Assembly (NCBI GenBank): GCA_021789565.1
Contig: JAJYJL010000373.1
Coordinates: 1-7,395, forward strand
Direction of reading: 5' to 3'
Source of the DNA: Acidobacteriota bacterium
GTDB lineage: Bacteria; Acidobacteriota; Terriglobia; UBA7540
DNA length: 7,395 bases
Part shown: positions 1-6,853 of the stretch, one piece after another
Position numbering within the stretch: position 1 is the first letter of the stretch
Layout: the number at the start of each line of letters is the position of its first letter
Notes under the pieces: model-generated
What the model was told of the DNA's origin: nothing
What the model saw: only the letters and a program-made list of their open reading frames with translations
Databases searched by the model: none
Made by a program: the position numbers and the translations under genes

Positions 1-1
1 C

Positions 2-985
2 GACCGGGCTATGCAGCGCACCTTATCGCTGGCCCCGACGACGCCCCGCTACCGATGGAATGCCGCCAACGATGAACTGGCCCATGGCCGTGCGGACGAA
101 GCTTTGCAGGAGTTTCGAAAATTGCTAGAGATGGACCCCGAATATGCTCCTGAAACTTTCCGCCTTTGCCTGAAGTACGTAGGCGATCCAGGGAAAGTTT
201 TTCGAAGGGTCCTTGCGAACCGGGAAGACCCGCAACTCAATTTCTCGTTTATCAATTATCTCGTGGACCACGGGCAAGGAGCCGAAGCTTATCCTGTCTG
301 GCAGGCTACCTTCGCCATGAATAAGACTTTTCCGCTTTCGCTGGCCGGCCCTTACCTTGAATGGCTAATCCGCCAGGGCCAGGATCAGGAAGCGGTCAGC
401 GCCTGGCGGGATCTGGAGTCGCACGGAATCATCAGGAAACCCCCGGCTGATTCTGATGGCAACCTGGTGTTCAATAGCGGATTCGAAGGGCCGCTTTTGG
501 AGATGGGCTTCGGCTGGCGTGTTCGCAGCGAGCCTTACACGAGGGTCGATCTTGACGATTCAGGGCCTTATGCGGGAAATAGGTCCGCAAGAGTCATATT
601 CACTGTCAGCCGGAATGACAACAATGAGCCTCTGTTTCAGATTGTTCCTGTGGCCCCGGACCGCTCCTACCGTCTTCAGGCTTTTGTGCGGTCGGAGGAT
701 ATCTCGTCGAACAGCGGCCCACGTCTTCGGGTGACGGACCCAAAATGTTCCCGCTGCCTGGATGTTTCAACAGAGGGCACCGTAGGAACAACGAATTGGC
801 ACCCGGTGAGCGTAACCTTTTCAACGGGTCCTGCAACCCGCCTGGTACAGATTTCAATCTGGCGGCCCCGCTGCTTGTCGTTTCCTTCGGATATCACCGG
901 CAGCTTCTGGGTGGATGCCGTCGACTTGAGAGAAGACGCAGCCTCGAAAGGGCCAGCCCTGAAAGCCTCGGCACCTTCATCATGA
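2..985 (+). CDS. TPR protein with C-terminal carbohydrate-binding-like (jelly-roll) domain, 5' partial
   Basis: The reading frame is open to the left edge (bases 2-10 read D-R-A) and no SD precedes the ATG at 11, so that Met is probably internal and the gene starts upstream. Residues are counted from that Met (324 aa). Residues 15-135 are helical with TPR-like pairs, for example the stretch around 17-43 ending in LLEMDPEYAP and another around 113-135. From residue 151 the character changes: NLVFNSGFEGP followed by GFGWR resembles the N-terminal strand of CBM4/9-type jelly-roll domains. SYRLQAFVRS (219-228) and FWVDAVDL (299-306) are typical inner and last strands. A C-x-x-C pair sits at 246-249. 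The gene overlaps the ligase by 4 bp, so the two are probably translationally coupled. A role in glycan assembly or export is inferred from context only; the domain could bind sugar or simply be structural. Localisation cannot be judged because the N-terminus is missing. Confidence 0.8.
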   Translation, partial: DRAMQRTLSLAPTTPRYRWNAANDELAHGRADEALQEFRKLLEMDPEYAPETFRLCLKYVGDPGKVFRRVLANREDPQLNFSFINYLVDHGQGAEAYPVWQATFAMNKTFPLSLAGPYLEWLIRQGQDQEAVSAWRDLESHGIIRKPPADSDGNLVFNSGFEGPLLEMGFGWRVRSEPYTRVDLDDSGPYAGNRSARVIFTVSRNDNNEPLFQIVPVAPDRSYRLQAFVRSEDISSNSGPRLRVTDPKCSRCLDVSTEGTVGTTNWHPVSVTFSTGPATRLVQISIWRPRCLSFPSDITGSFWVDAVDLREDAASKGPALKASAPSS

Positions 986-2337
986 GCGCCTCAACCAGCA
1001 GCGCAGAATTCCTCCCTGTTTCGTTCCGTAAGGAAGAATCGGCAGCCCTGGCAGGAACCCGATGGTTTTCACGCGCGCGGGCTCTCCTGCTGGCAACTCT
1101 TTTGGTGTCGCCCTTTGCCTTTGGCGCCGTCGAGCCCTGGGCGTGGGCGGCGCTCTACATCCTGGCCTTTGCCGCGTTGACGCTCTGGGCCGTTGGAAAC
1201 GCCGGGCGGCGGACCGTCAGAATCATCTGGTCGCCGCTTTATGTGCCTGCTGCGCTGTTCCTTTTATTGGGAGTGGTTCAATACCTTGGCCATTTCACCA
1301 TCAACAGTTCTGAAACACGGGAAGCCCTGATCAAACTGGTTACGGACGTTGTTCTGTTCTTCCTGGCGGGCCAGCTCTTTGCCGAATCTTCGGGCCAGAC
1401 ATGGCGGACGGTTGGATTCGCAGTCACGGCTTATGCCTTCCTCATGGGGCTTTTTGCCATCCTGCAATATTTCTCCAGCCAGGGAATGATATACTGGCTT
1501 GTGAAATCCCGCGGCCGTATCTTCGGTCCTTACGTTAACCACAATGACTTCGCGGGACTGATGGAAATGCTGATCCCGATCGCGGCTGCCTATGTTCTTT
1601 CGAGGCCCCGGTATGATTCGCAAAGGGTGTTTCTGGCTTTTGGCCTTTGCGTTGCTATCTGTTCCCTCTTGTTGTCAGCTTCTCGCGGAGGGTTTGTTGC
1701 GTTCCTCGGAGAAAGTCTGATTTTCGCCTGGATTTTCTGGAGACGTTTGCCGGACGGCAATTCCCGCCGGCATCTGCTGGTAGGAATGATGGGTCTGGTG
1801 GCTGCCACAGCCTTCTTCTTCTGGATTGCTCCCAAGACGGTTACCCATCGGCTGGGGACGGTTGGCGATTTTGTGAACGCGCCGGAAGCGACCTATGGCG
1901 ACCGGATGCATGTGGCGTTCGATGCATTGCTGATCTTCCGGGACTATCCGGCGCTGGGCACAGGTCTCGGCAGCTTCGGTTCGATTTTTCCAGCCTATCA
2001 AAGTTTTCCCACGAATCAGCTCTATCCGTATGCTCACAATGACTATGCTCAAGCCCTTTCTGAAACCGGGGCTGTGGGAGGGCTGATCATTCTCGGGGCC
2101 CTCATCCTGTTCTTTCGTCTGGCGTTCAGCAACCTGCGCCGGCGCCTGGAACAGGAAGCGGGTTGGATTCGCCTGGGAGCAGCGCTGGGCGTGTGCGGAT
2201 TGCTCATCCACAGCTTTGTGGATTTCAATCTTCACATTCCGGCCAACGCGGCCTGGTTTGCTGTCTGCGTGGGTTTATCAACCCTTCCCGGCTCAAACCG
2301 TCCACGACCCATATCCGAAAGAGGAGGTGCAATTTGA
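982..2337 (+). CDS. O-antigen ligase / Wzy_C-family polysaccharide polymerase membrane protein
   Basis: Predicted 451-aa inner-membrane protein with about 12 hydrophobic segments (roughly 33-50, 53-72, 84-102, 117-134, 142-163, 192-206, 216-233, 236-252, 264-282, 365-381, 396-412, 420-436). A long loop at about 283-364 matches the large periplasmic loop of WaaL/ExoQ-type proteins. Family signatures seen: FGPYVNHNDFAG (181-192), SRGG with Arg235, GTGLGSFG (326-333), HNDYAQALSETG (352-363) and HSFVDFNLHIPANA (410-423). In WaaL, conserved periplasmic Arg and His residues serve transfer of glycan from the polyprenyl-diphosphate carrier. Arg235 and His352 are the visible candidates. The frame is open further up to an ATG at 745, but 982 is chosen because it gives an ATGA overlap with the previous gene and places Met just before a short polar N-terminus. 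No clear SD is visible, consistent with coupling. Ligase and polymerase cannot be told apart by sequence. Confidence 0.9.
   Translation: MSASTSSAEFLPVSFRKEESAALAGTRWFSRARALLLATLLVSPFAFGAVEPWAWAALYILAFAALTLWAVGNAGRRTVRIIWSPLYVPAALFLLLGVVQYLGHFTINSSETREALIKLVTDVVLFFLAGQLFAESSGQTWRTVGFAVTAYAFLMGLFAILQYFSSQGMIYWLVKSRGRIFGPYVNHNDFAGLMEMLIPIAAAYVLSRPRYDSQRVFLAFGLCVAICSLLLSASRGGFVAFLGESLIFAWIFWRRLPDGNSRRHLLVGMMGLVAATAFFFWIAPKTVTHRLGTVGDFVNAPEATYGDRMHVAFDALLIFRDYPALGTGLGSFGSIFPAYQSFPTNQLYPYAHNDYAQALSETGAVGGLIILGALILFFRLAFSNLRRRLEQEAGWIRLGAALGVCGLLIHSFVDFNLHIPANAAWFAVCVGLSTLPGSNRPRPISERGGAI
2321..2327 (+). promoter_or_regulatory. Ribosome binding site fixing the TTG start of the rmlA-like gene
   Basis: GAGGAGG lies 6 nt before TTG at 2334. 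The next codons read K-G-I-V-L-A-G-G, exactly where nucleotidyltransferases of this family begin. Longer in-frame starts, such as the ATG at 2163, would run through the end of the ligase and add a non-homologous leader. Confidence 0.85.
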
Positions 2338-3110
2338 AAGGGATTGTTCTTGCTGGAGGGACAGGTTCTCGTCTTTTTCCGCTGACCAAGATCACCAACA
2401 AGCACCTGCTTCCGGTGTACAAAGAGCCCATGATTTATTACCCCATTCGGGCGCTCATCAATGCCGGGATTACGGAGATCCTGATTGTGACGGGCGGGCA
2501 CAACTCAGGCGACTTTCTCCGCCTGCTGAGCAACGGCAAGGAGTTTGGCCTTCGCCACCTGAACTACACTTACCAGGAAGGCGAAGGAGGCATCGCTGCC
2601 GCGCTGCAACTGGCGGAGTACTTTGCGAGTGGGGATAAAATCTGCGTCATTCTGGGTGACAACGTCATCGAGGGCAACGTTGCGCAGGCGGCCGAACGAT
2701 TTGAGCGCCAGCCCAGAGGCGCGCACATCATTCTCAAGGAGGTCCCCTATCCCCAGCGATTTGGGGTCCCGGTTTTCGACGGCGACCGGATTATCCGGAT
2801 CGAGGAGAAGCCGGAAGATCCTCCCAGCCCGTATGCCGTCACCGGGATTTACTTTTACGATTCGAGCGTGTTTGAGAGGATCAAAGAATTGAAACCCTCC
2901 CGGCGGGGCGAGCTTGAAATCACCGATGTGAATAATTCCTATCTGGACGAAGGCACCCTGACCTACAGCGTTCTGGACGGGTGGTGGACCGACGCCGGAA
3001 CGTTTGAGTCCTTGAGAAGCGCTACAAACCTTGTCGCCGAAACGGGCGCGAACAAAGTGGATCTGGAAGCGCCGGCGCAGGATGCTGCCGCAGTCCAACC
3101 ACAGCCATAA
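2334..3110 (+). CDS. rmlA: Glucose-1-phosphate thymidylyltransferase, short (SpsI-like) form
   Basis: Would catalyse dTTP + glucose-1-phosphate to dTDP-glucose + PPi, the first step of dTDP-L-rhamnose synthesis, in the cytosol. The start is TTG, sharing TTGA with the ligase stop, after a strong SD. Motifs in the 258-aa product: nucleotide-binding loop LAGGTGSRLFPLT (6-18), KHLLPVYKEPMIYYP (23-37), metal-binding GDN (108-110), EEKP (157-160), YAVTGIYFYD (167-176), GELEITDVN (192-200) and WTDAGT (218-223). Classical RmlA is about 290 aa. This protein stops about 35 residues earlier and lacks the C-terminal helices with the CPEEIA-type motif, like B. subtilis SpsI. The segment after strand 4 reads QEGEGGIAAAL instead of the classical Q-x-x-P-x-G-L-A pattern. 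The tail (245-258) is rich in Ala, Gln and Pro. The product is supported by the adjacent rmlB, D and C genes. Specificity for dTTP rather than another NTP is inferred. Confidence 0.88.
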   Translation: MKGIVLAGGTGSRLFPLTKITNKHLLPVYKEPMIYYPIRALINAGITEILIVTGGHNSGDFLRLLSNGKEFGLRHLNYTYQEGEGGIAAALQLAEYFASGDKICVILGDNVIEGNVAQAAERFERQPRGAHIILKEVPYPQRFGVPVFDGDRIIRIEEKPEDPPSPYAVTGIYFYDSSVFERIKELKPSRRGELEITDVNNSYLDEGTLTYSVLDGWWTDAGTFESLRSATNLVAETGANKVDLEAPAQDAAAVQPQP

Positions 3111-3121
3111 GAGAGTACGGA

Positions 3122-4186
3122 ATGAAGATTGCCATCACAGGAGGAGCGGGCTTTATCGGGTCACACTTTGTCCGCTATATGCTGCGGGAATACCCTTCCT
3201 ATTCCATTCTGAACCTGGACAACCTTACGTACTCCGGAAATCTTGAAAACCTCTCCGACGTGCTTTCGAATCCGCGGCATGAATTCTTGAAAGTGGATAT
3301 TTGCGACCACGATCAGGTGGCCCAGGCACTCTCTACGGGGGTGGATGCGGTGGTTCATTTCGCGGCTGAATCCCACGTCGACCGGAGCATCCTGGACGGC
3401 TCCGCGTTTGTCAGGACCAATGTGCTGGGGACCCATTCCATGCTGGCCGGGGCGCGCCAGGCCGGCGTCAGGCGCTTTGTTCACGTCAGCACGGACGAGG
3501 TTTACGGCAGCGCGCCCGGCGCCCAGAAGTTTAAAGAAGATTCACCCCTCGATCCCAGCAGCCCCTATGCGGCCAGCAAAGCCTCTTCCGATCTTCTGGC
3601 GCGAGCTTACTTCCAGACCTACCGCTTTCCGGTGATGGTGACCCGCTGCTCCAACAACTTTGGCCCTTACCAGTTTCCCGAAAAATTCATGCCGCTCCTG
3701 ATCACCCGGGCGCTTGCGGACCAGAGTATTCCGATCTATGGCGATGGCCTCCAGGTGCGCGACTGGATTTTTGTTCAGGACCATTGCCGGGCGTTGGACG
3801 CTGTTCTGCACCGCGGCCGCGCGGGAGAAGTCTATAACATCGGCGCGGGGCAGGAATGGCCGAACCTTGAAATCGCCCGACATATTCTGGACCGCCTTCA
3901 CAAGCCCCATTCTCTGCTGACGTTCGTCCAGGACCGCCCCGGCCATGACCGGCGCTACTCGGTGGACACAACAAAAATCGAAACTGAACTGGGCTGGAAG
4001 CCGGAGGTCAGTTTTGCCGGAGGCTTGGCAGACACGGTTGACTGGTATGTAGCCAATGCCGGCTGGAGAGAGCGAATCCAGAACCAGGCCTACCGTTCGT
4101 ACTATCAGGAGCAGTACGAACATCGGGACGAGACTTTGAGGAAGATACAGAATCCCGGAGGAGCCGCCAAATGCGTATCCTCGTGA
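3122..4186 (+). CDS. rmlB: dTDP-glucose 4,6-dehydratase
   Basis: Converts dTDP-glucose to dTDP-4-dehydro-6-deoxyglucose with bound NAD+ (second rhamnose step, cytosolic). The 354-aa protein has the usual length and is an extended-SDR enzyme: Rossmann loop TGGAGFIG (6-13), Asp33 at the end of strand 2 within LDNLTYSGN, HFAAESHVDRS (79-89), and the dehydratase signature STDEVYG (123-129) carrying the Thr-Asp-Glu acid/base set. The catalytic Tyr149-x-x-x-Lys153 pair is in PYAASK. CSNNFGPYQFPEKFMP (176-191), YGDGLQVRDW (206-215) and DRPGHDRRYS (271-280) are the substrate-side signatures. All catalytic residues are present, so it should be active. A weak GAGAG SD is visible 6 nt before the ATG, which lies 11 bp after rmlA. 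The last 16 bp overlap rmlD. Confidence 0.97.
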   Translation: MKIAITGGAGFIGSHFVRYMLREYPSYSILNLDNLTYSGNLENLSDVLSNPRHEFLKVDICDHDQVAQALSTGVDAVVHFAAESHVDRSILDGSAFVRTNVLGTHSMLAGARQAGVRRFVHVSTDEVYGSAPGAQKFKEDSPLDPSSPYAASKASSDLLARAYFQTYRFPVMVTRCSNNFGPYQFPEKFMPLLITRALADQSIPIYGDGLQVRDWIFVQDHCRALDAVLHRGRAGEVYNIGAGQEWPNLEIARHILDRLHKPHSLLTFVQDRPGHDRRYSVDTTKIETELGWKPEVSFAGGLADTVDWYVANAGWRERIQNQAYRSYYQEQYEHRDETLRKIQNPGGAAKCVSS

Positions 4187-5073
4187 CCGGGGCGGCCGGG
4201 ATGCTCGGACGCGCCCTCGTGCCTCTCCTCGAAGAGGACCATGAGGTCATCGGGCTCGCGCGGCGAAACTGCGACCTCAGTGACGAAAATGCTGTGCGGG
4301 AAACATTCCGGATTCACAAGCCCGACTTGGCGGTTCACCTTGCCGCCTTCACGAATGTGGACGGTTGTGAGCTTGACCCCCGGAAGGCTCAAGCCTCGAA
4401 CGAAGCCGCAACGCTCAATGTGGCGAAGGCCGCGAAGGGAGTTGGAGCGGCCGTTTTATATACCAGCACCGACTACGCGTTCGACGGCCGCGCGAACAGT
4501 CCTTACACCGAGAGCGCTCCAACCAATCCCCTCAACGTTTATGGAAAGACCAAGCTGGCAGGGGAATGGCATGTGCAGGAGACGCTTGACCGCTACTTCA
4601 TCGTCAGGACTTCGTGGCTTTACGGGCCTTATGGGAAGAACTTTGTATCAACCGTCCTGCGGCTGGCATCCGAGCAGCCGGAGCTGCGAATTGTCAACGA
4701 CCAGCGGGGCTCGCCCACTTACACGCGCCACCTGGCGCAAAAGCTTGCGGAGCTTGTGGCAACACGGGAATACGGTGTTTATCATGTGGCGGCAGAAGGA
4801 AGCTGCACCTGGTTTGAATTTGCACGAAAGATCCTGGAACTCAGTGGCGTTCAGGGTGTTCGGGTGCTGCCCATCTCTACATCGGAGTGCGGCCGTCCTG
4901 CCCCCAGGCCCGCCTACTCTGTTCTTGCCGGCCGGAAGCTCAATTCATTGGGCCTCGGACCGCTGCCCCACTGGCAGGCAGGACTGGAAAGTTATCTGGC
5001 GGAGGTTCGTGACGGAGGGAATGATGCTGACGAAGTCATCAGGAAACGACCAGCGTATTCAAAGTCCGCCTGA
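4171..5073 (+). CDS. rmlD: dTDP-4-dehydrorhamnose reductase
   Basis: Performs the last step, the NAD(P)H-dependent reduction of dTDP-4-dehydro-L-rhamnose to dTDP-L-rhamnose. The 300-aa length is normal. Seen: coenzyme loop TGAAGMLG (6-13), the short strand-2 region RRNCDLSD (31-38) typical of RmlD, HLAAFTNVDGCE (56-67), STDYAFDG (99-106, usually STDYVFDG), catalytic Tyr124-x-x-x-Lys128 in NVYGKTKLAGE, RTSWLYG (146-152), NDQRGSPTY (176-184) and RPAYSVL (246-252). The ATG at 4171 is chosen because it directly precedes the Rossmann strand and follows GGAGGAG (4157-4163) at 7 nt. It begins inside the end of rmlB (16-bp overlap). Its own C-terminal 50 bp probably overlap the start of the rmlC-like gene. 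The terminal charged tail after about residue 280 is not conserved in the family, as far as I can tell. Confidence 0.95.
   Translation: MRILVTGAAGMLGRALVPLLEEDHEVIGLARRNCDLSDENAVRETFRIHKPDLAVHLAAFTNVDGCELDPRKAQASNEAATLNVAKAAKGVGAAVLYTSTDYAFDGRANSPYTESAPTNPLNVYGKTKLAGEWHVQETLDRYFIVRTSWLYGPYGKNFVSTVLRLASEQPELRIVNDQRGSPTYTRHLAQKLAELVATREYGVYHVAAEGSCTWFEFARKILELSGVQGVRVLPISTSECGRPAPRPAYSVLAGRKLNSLGLGPLPHWQAGLESYLAEVRDGGNDADEVIRKRPAYSKSA
5014..5018 (+). promoter_or_regulatory. Probable ribosome binding site of the rmlC-like gene, inside rmlD
   Basis: GGAGG lies 5 nt before the ATG at 5024 (a second ATG at 5021 is too close). It is the best SD ahead of any in-frame start of the rmlC-like frame. 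The later ATGs at 5084, 5102 and 5138 have only weak purine stretches. This favours a start 50 bp inside rmlD. Confidence 0.5.
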
Positions 5074-5647
5074 GAAACGGTTGATGGGCGAGCGCGCGGG
5101 AATGCGGCTGGTACTGCCACACCACGAAGACGCCGGAATGGGGGATGTGATCACCAGTCCACAGTCTTCGCGATTGATCGCTGGTGTGGAAATTGAACCT
5201 TTCATTGCCTGGCCGGATGACCGTGGTTGCTTTGCGGAGGTTTTTCGCTTCGGCGACTCAGGGATCGGACACGAGTTCGCCGATGCCAGCGGCCATCAGA
5301 TCCAGGTGTCATTCACTGTTTCCTACCCCGGCGTGATTAAAGCAATCCACTATCATTTTGAGCAAACCGACCTGTGGGCGCCTCTGGCCGGCATGTTCCA
5401 GGTCTTCCTCTGTGACCTTCGGGAGGGTTCGCCCAGTTGGGGCCGGCTGAACACCTTGTTTATTGGTGCACAGCGCCCCTGGAAGGTGAGAATTCCCCCA
5501 GGCGTTGCCCATGGGTACAAAGTTATTGGGACTGAGCCTGCCCATCTTCTCTATGCTACCAACCATTTTTACGATCCATCCGACGAAGGCCGGATAGCCT
5601 TCGATGATCCGGGAATCCATTACGACTGGGAGTGCCGGCCCCGGTGA
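5024..5647 (+). CDS. rmlC: dTDP-4-dehydrorhamnose 3,5-epimerase family cupin, short divergent form
   Basis: Expected to epimerise C3 and C5 of dTDP-4-dehydro-6-deoxyglucose, the step between RmlB and RmlD. From the ATG at 5024 it has 207 aa. Motifs: PDDRGCFAEVFR (64-75), GVIKAIHYH (103-111), QTDLW (114-118), DLREGSPSWG (131-140), IPPGVAHGYK (157-166), LYATNHFYDP (176-185) and FDDPGIHYDWE (193-203). By eye, His109 matches the catalytic His of classical RmlC, Tyr183 the catalytic Tyr, and an Asp in FDDP the partner of the His. The active-site Lys of the classical QAKL motif is replaced by Asp in QTDL. The first 40 or so residues are not conserved, so the start is uncertain: 5084 (187 aa) and 5102 (181 aa) are alternatives. 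Position in the cluster and the absence of another rmlC in view support the role. Activity of this subfamily is inferred. Confidence 0.82.
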   Translation: MLTKSSGNDQRIQSPPEKRLMGERAGMRLVLPHHEDAGMGDVITSPQSSRLIAGVEIEPFIAWPDDRGCFAEVFRFGDSGIGHEFADASGHQIQVSFTVSYPGVIKAIHYHFEQTDLWAPLAGMFQVFLCDLREGSPSWGRLNTLFIGAQRPWKVRIPPGVAHGYKVIGTEPAHLLYATNHFYDPSDEGRIAFDDPGIHYDWECRPR

Positions 5648-5682
5648 GTTCAGACAGATCAGGCAGTGCAGGCGGAGCCGAC

Positions 5683-5690
5683 GGAGGAAG
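5683..5690 (+). promoter_or_regulatory. Ribosome binding site for the GTG start of the flavoprotein gene
   Basis: GGAGGAAG, with its GGAGG core ending 6 nt before GTG at 5694. The following codons read K-D-L-I-I-V-G-G-G-P-A-G, the first beta strand and FAD loop, so the GTG is clearly the true start. Confidence 0.85.
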
Positions 5691-5693
5691 TAA

Positions 5694-6833
5694 GTGAAGG
5701 ACTTGATCATTGTGGGAGGCGGGCCGGCAGGACTTCATGCTGCCTACAAGCTGGCCTCGGCAGGGCTTGACGTGAGCCTTTTTGATGCGCAGGGGGAAAT
5801 CGGAGAACGGGCTGTTTGTTCAGGGGTCATCGGGATTGAGGCTTTTTCCCGCTTCGATCTTCCTAAAACGTCGGTGCTGAATACGATTAAGAAAGTTCAG
5901 GCTATTTCTCCGGCCGGCCGGAAGATTCAGCACAACGGTGAAGAACCTCTGGCCCATGTTGTCAACAAGGCAGAATTCAACCGTGACCTGGCCAGCCGCG
6001 CGGTTTCTGCGGGTGCCGAAATGAGGCTCGGCCAGTTTGTAGAGTCCATCGAGCAGAAAAAGCAGGGCGTGGTGGTTCGATACCGGTCAAAGGGAGGCCG
6101 GGAGCAGGAGCATGAAAAAGCCCGCGCGGCGATTATCGCCTCCGGGGTCAACCGCTCTCTCACCGAGAAGCTGGGGCTTGTCCGTCCACGGGATTATCTG
6201 CGCGGTATTCAGGCGGACATCCCTTTAGGCAAGGACGGCATGTGGCGTCCCACCAGGATTTATGTGGGGCAAGCCGTGGCACCGGGGGCCTTCGGGTGGA
6301 AGATTCCTCTGGGCCACGGGCGAGTCCGGGTGGGCCTGATGAGCAGCGAAGACCCGCGCCCCTTTTTCAAATTGCTTATGGGAAAGATTGCGCCGCATCT
6401 CCGCCGCGACCAGTACAAGGTCAGCCAGAAAGTGATTACCCAGTGGCCCCATGGCAAGTGTTATGCCGACCGCGTCCTGGTGATTGGCGAAGCGGCCGGC
6501 CACATCAAGACAACCACCGGCGGGGGGATTTATTACGGCCTGCTCTCGGCTGAAATGGCGGCCGATGTTATCACCCGCGCCTTCAGCCGGAACAACTTTT
6601 CTGAGCAGGCTTTGAGTCCGTTTGAAACCTACTGCCGCTCCACCTTCAACCGGGAACTGGAGACAGGTTACTTTTTCAGAAGGATGATTGCAAAACTTCC
6701 CGACTCGCTTCTTGACAAGACATTTGAGAAGGCGAGCGCGATCGATCTTTTTGGCCGGCTTGACGGCCATTTAATTTTCGATTGGCATTACAAAGCAATC
6801 ATCGTTGCCATCCAGAACCTCTTTACTGCTTAG
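5694..6833 (+). CDS. Geranylgeranyl reductase-family FAD-dependent oxidoreductase
   Basis: Predicted 379-aa flavoprotein of the p-hydroxybenzoate-hydroxylase fold, closest in pattern to geranylgeranyl reductases, which saturate isoprenoid double bonds of chlorophyll side chains, archaeal lipids, menaquinone or dolichol. Seen: FAD loop GGGPAG (8-13) with Asp31 closing strand 2; CSGVIG (42-47), matching the conserved Cys region of the family; NKAEFNRDLA (91-100); ASGVNR (149-154); second FAD motif VIGEAAGHIK (263-272), where Glu replaces the usual Asp; and TTTGGGIYYGLLSAEMAA (273-290), the most family-specific stretch. No signal peptide or clear transmembrane helix; the C-terminus (327-379) is amphipathic and may touch the membrane. 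It lies 46 bp after rmlC on the same strand, so it is probably co-transcribed, and 158 bp before a polyprenyl-phosphate sugar transferase. Substrate unknown: a polyprenyl carrier is my inference, and menaquinone or a small metabolite are alternatives. Confidence 0.85.
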   Translation: MKDLIIVGGGPAGLHAAYKLASAGLDVSLFDAQGEIGERAVCSGVIGIEAFSRFDLPKTSVLNTIKKVQAISPAGRKIQHNGEEPLAHVVNKAEFNRDLASRAVSAGAEMRLGQFVESIEQKKQGVVVRYRSKGGREQEHEKARAAIIASGVNRSLTEKLGLVRPRDYLRGIQADIPLGKDGMWRPTRIYVGQAVAPGAFGWKIPLGHGRVRVGLMSSEDPRPFFKLLMGKIAPHLRRDQYKVSQKVITQWPHGKCYADRVLVIGEAAGHIKTTTGGGIYYGLLSAEMAADVITRAFSRNNFSEQALSPFETYCRSTFNRELETGYFFRRMIAKLPDSLLDKTFEKASAIDLFGRLDGHLIFDWHYKAIIVAIQNLFTA

Positions 6834-6853
6834 CTCCAGTTTCATCTTCATGT

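Noticed and set aside
745..981. N-terminal extension of the ligase from an ATG at 745
   Set aside because: It would overlap the upstream gene by about 240 bp in another frame and encodes a low-complexity, Arg/Pro-rich leader unlike the family. The ATGA overlap at 982 is the natural start.
1675..2235. 186-codon minus-strand open frame inside the ligase
   Set aside because: Antisense to strongly conserved ligase motifs, with unbalanced composition and no domain or SD. It is a by-product of the GC-rich sense codons.
2163..2333. N-terminal extension of RmlA from an ATG at 2163
   Set aside because: It lies entirely within the conserved C-terminal coding region of the ligase. A strong SD and the family's canonical N-terminus place the start at TTG 2334.
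2505..3098. 197-codon minus-strand open frame inside rmlA
   Set aside because: Antisense to conserved RmlA motifs, with no recognisable protein features.
3542..4123. 193-codon minus-strand open frame inside rmlB
   Set aside because: Antisense shadow of a clearly functional rmlB.
4241..5023. Long open frame ahead of the rmlC-like gene, overlapping rmlD
   Set aside because: The translation before about 5024 is a shadow of rmlD with no recognisable domain; homology to RmlC only begins near 5140.
5648..5693. Promoter or separate regulatory element between rmlC and the flavoprotein
   Set aside because: The 46-bp gap shows only the SD; I see no convincing -35/-10 pair or hairpin, so co-transcription is the simpler reading.
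6225..6770. 181-codon minus-strand open frame inside the flavoprotein gene
   Set aside because: Antisense to the family-specific FAD and TGGGIYY motifs; no independent evidence for coding.
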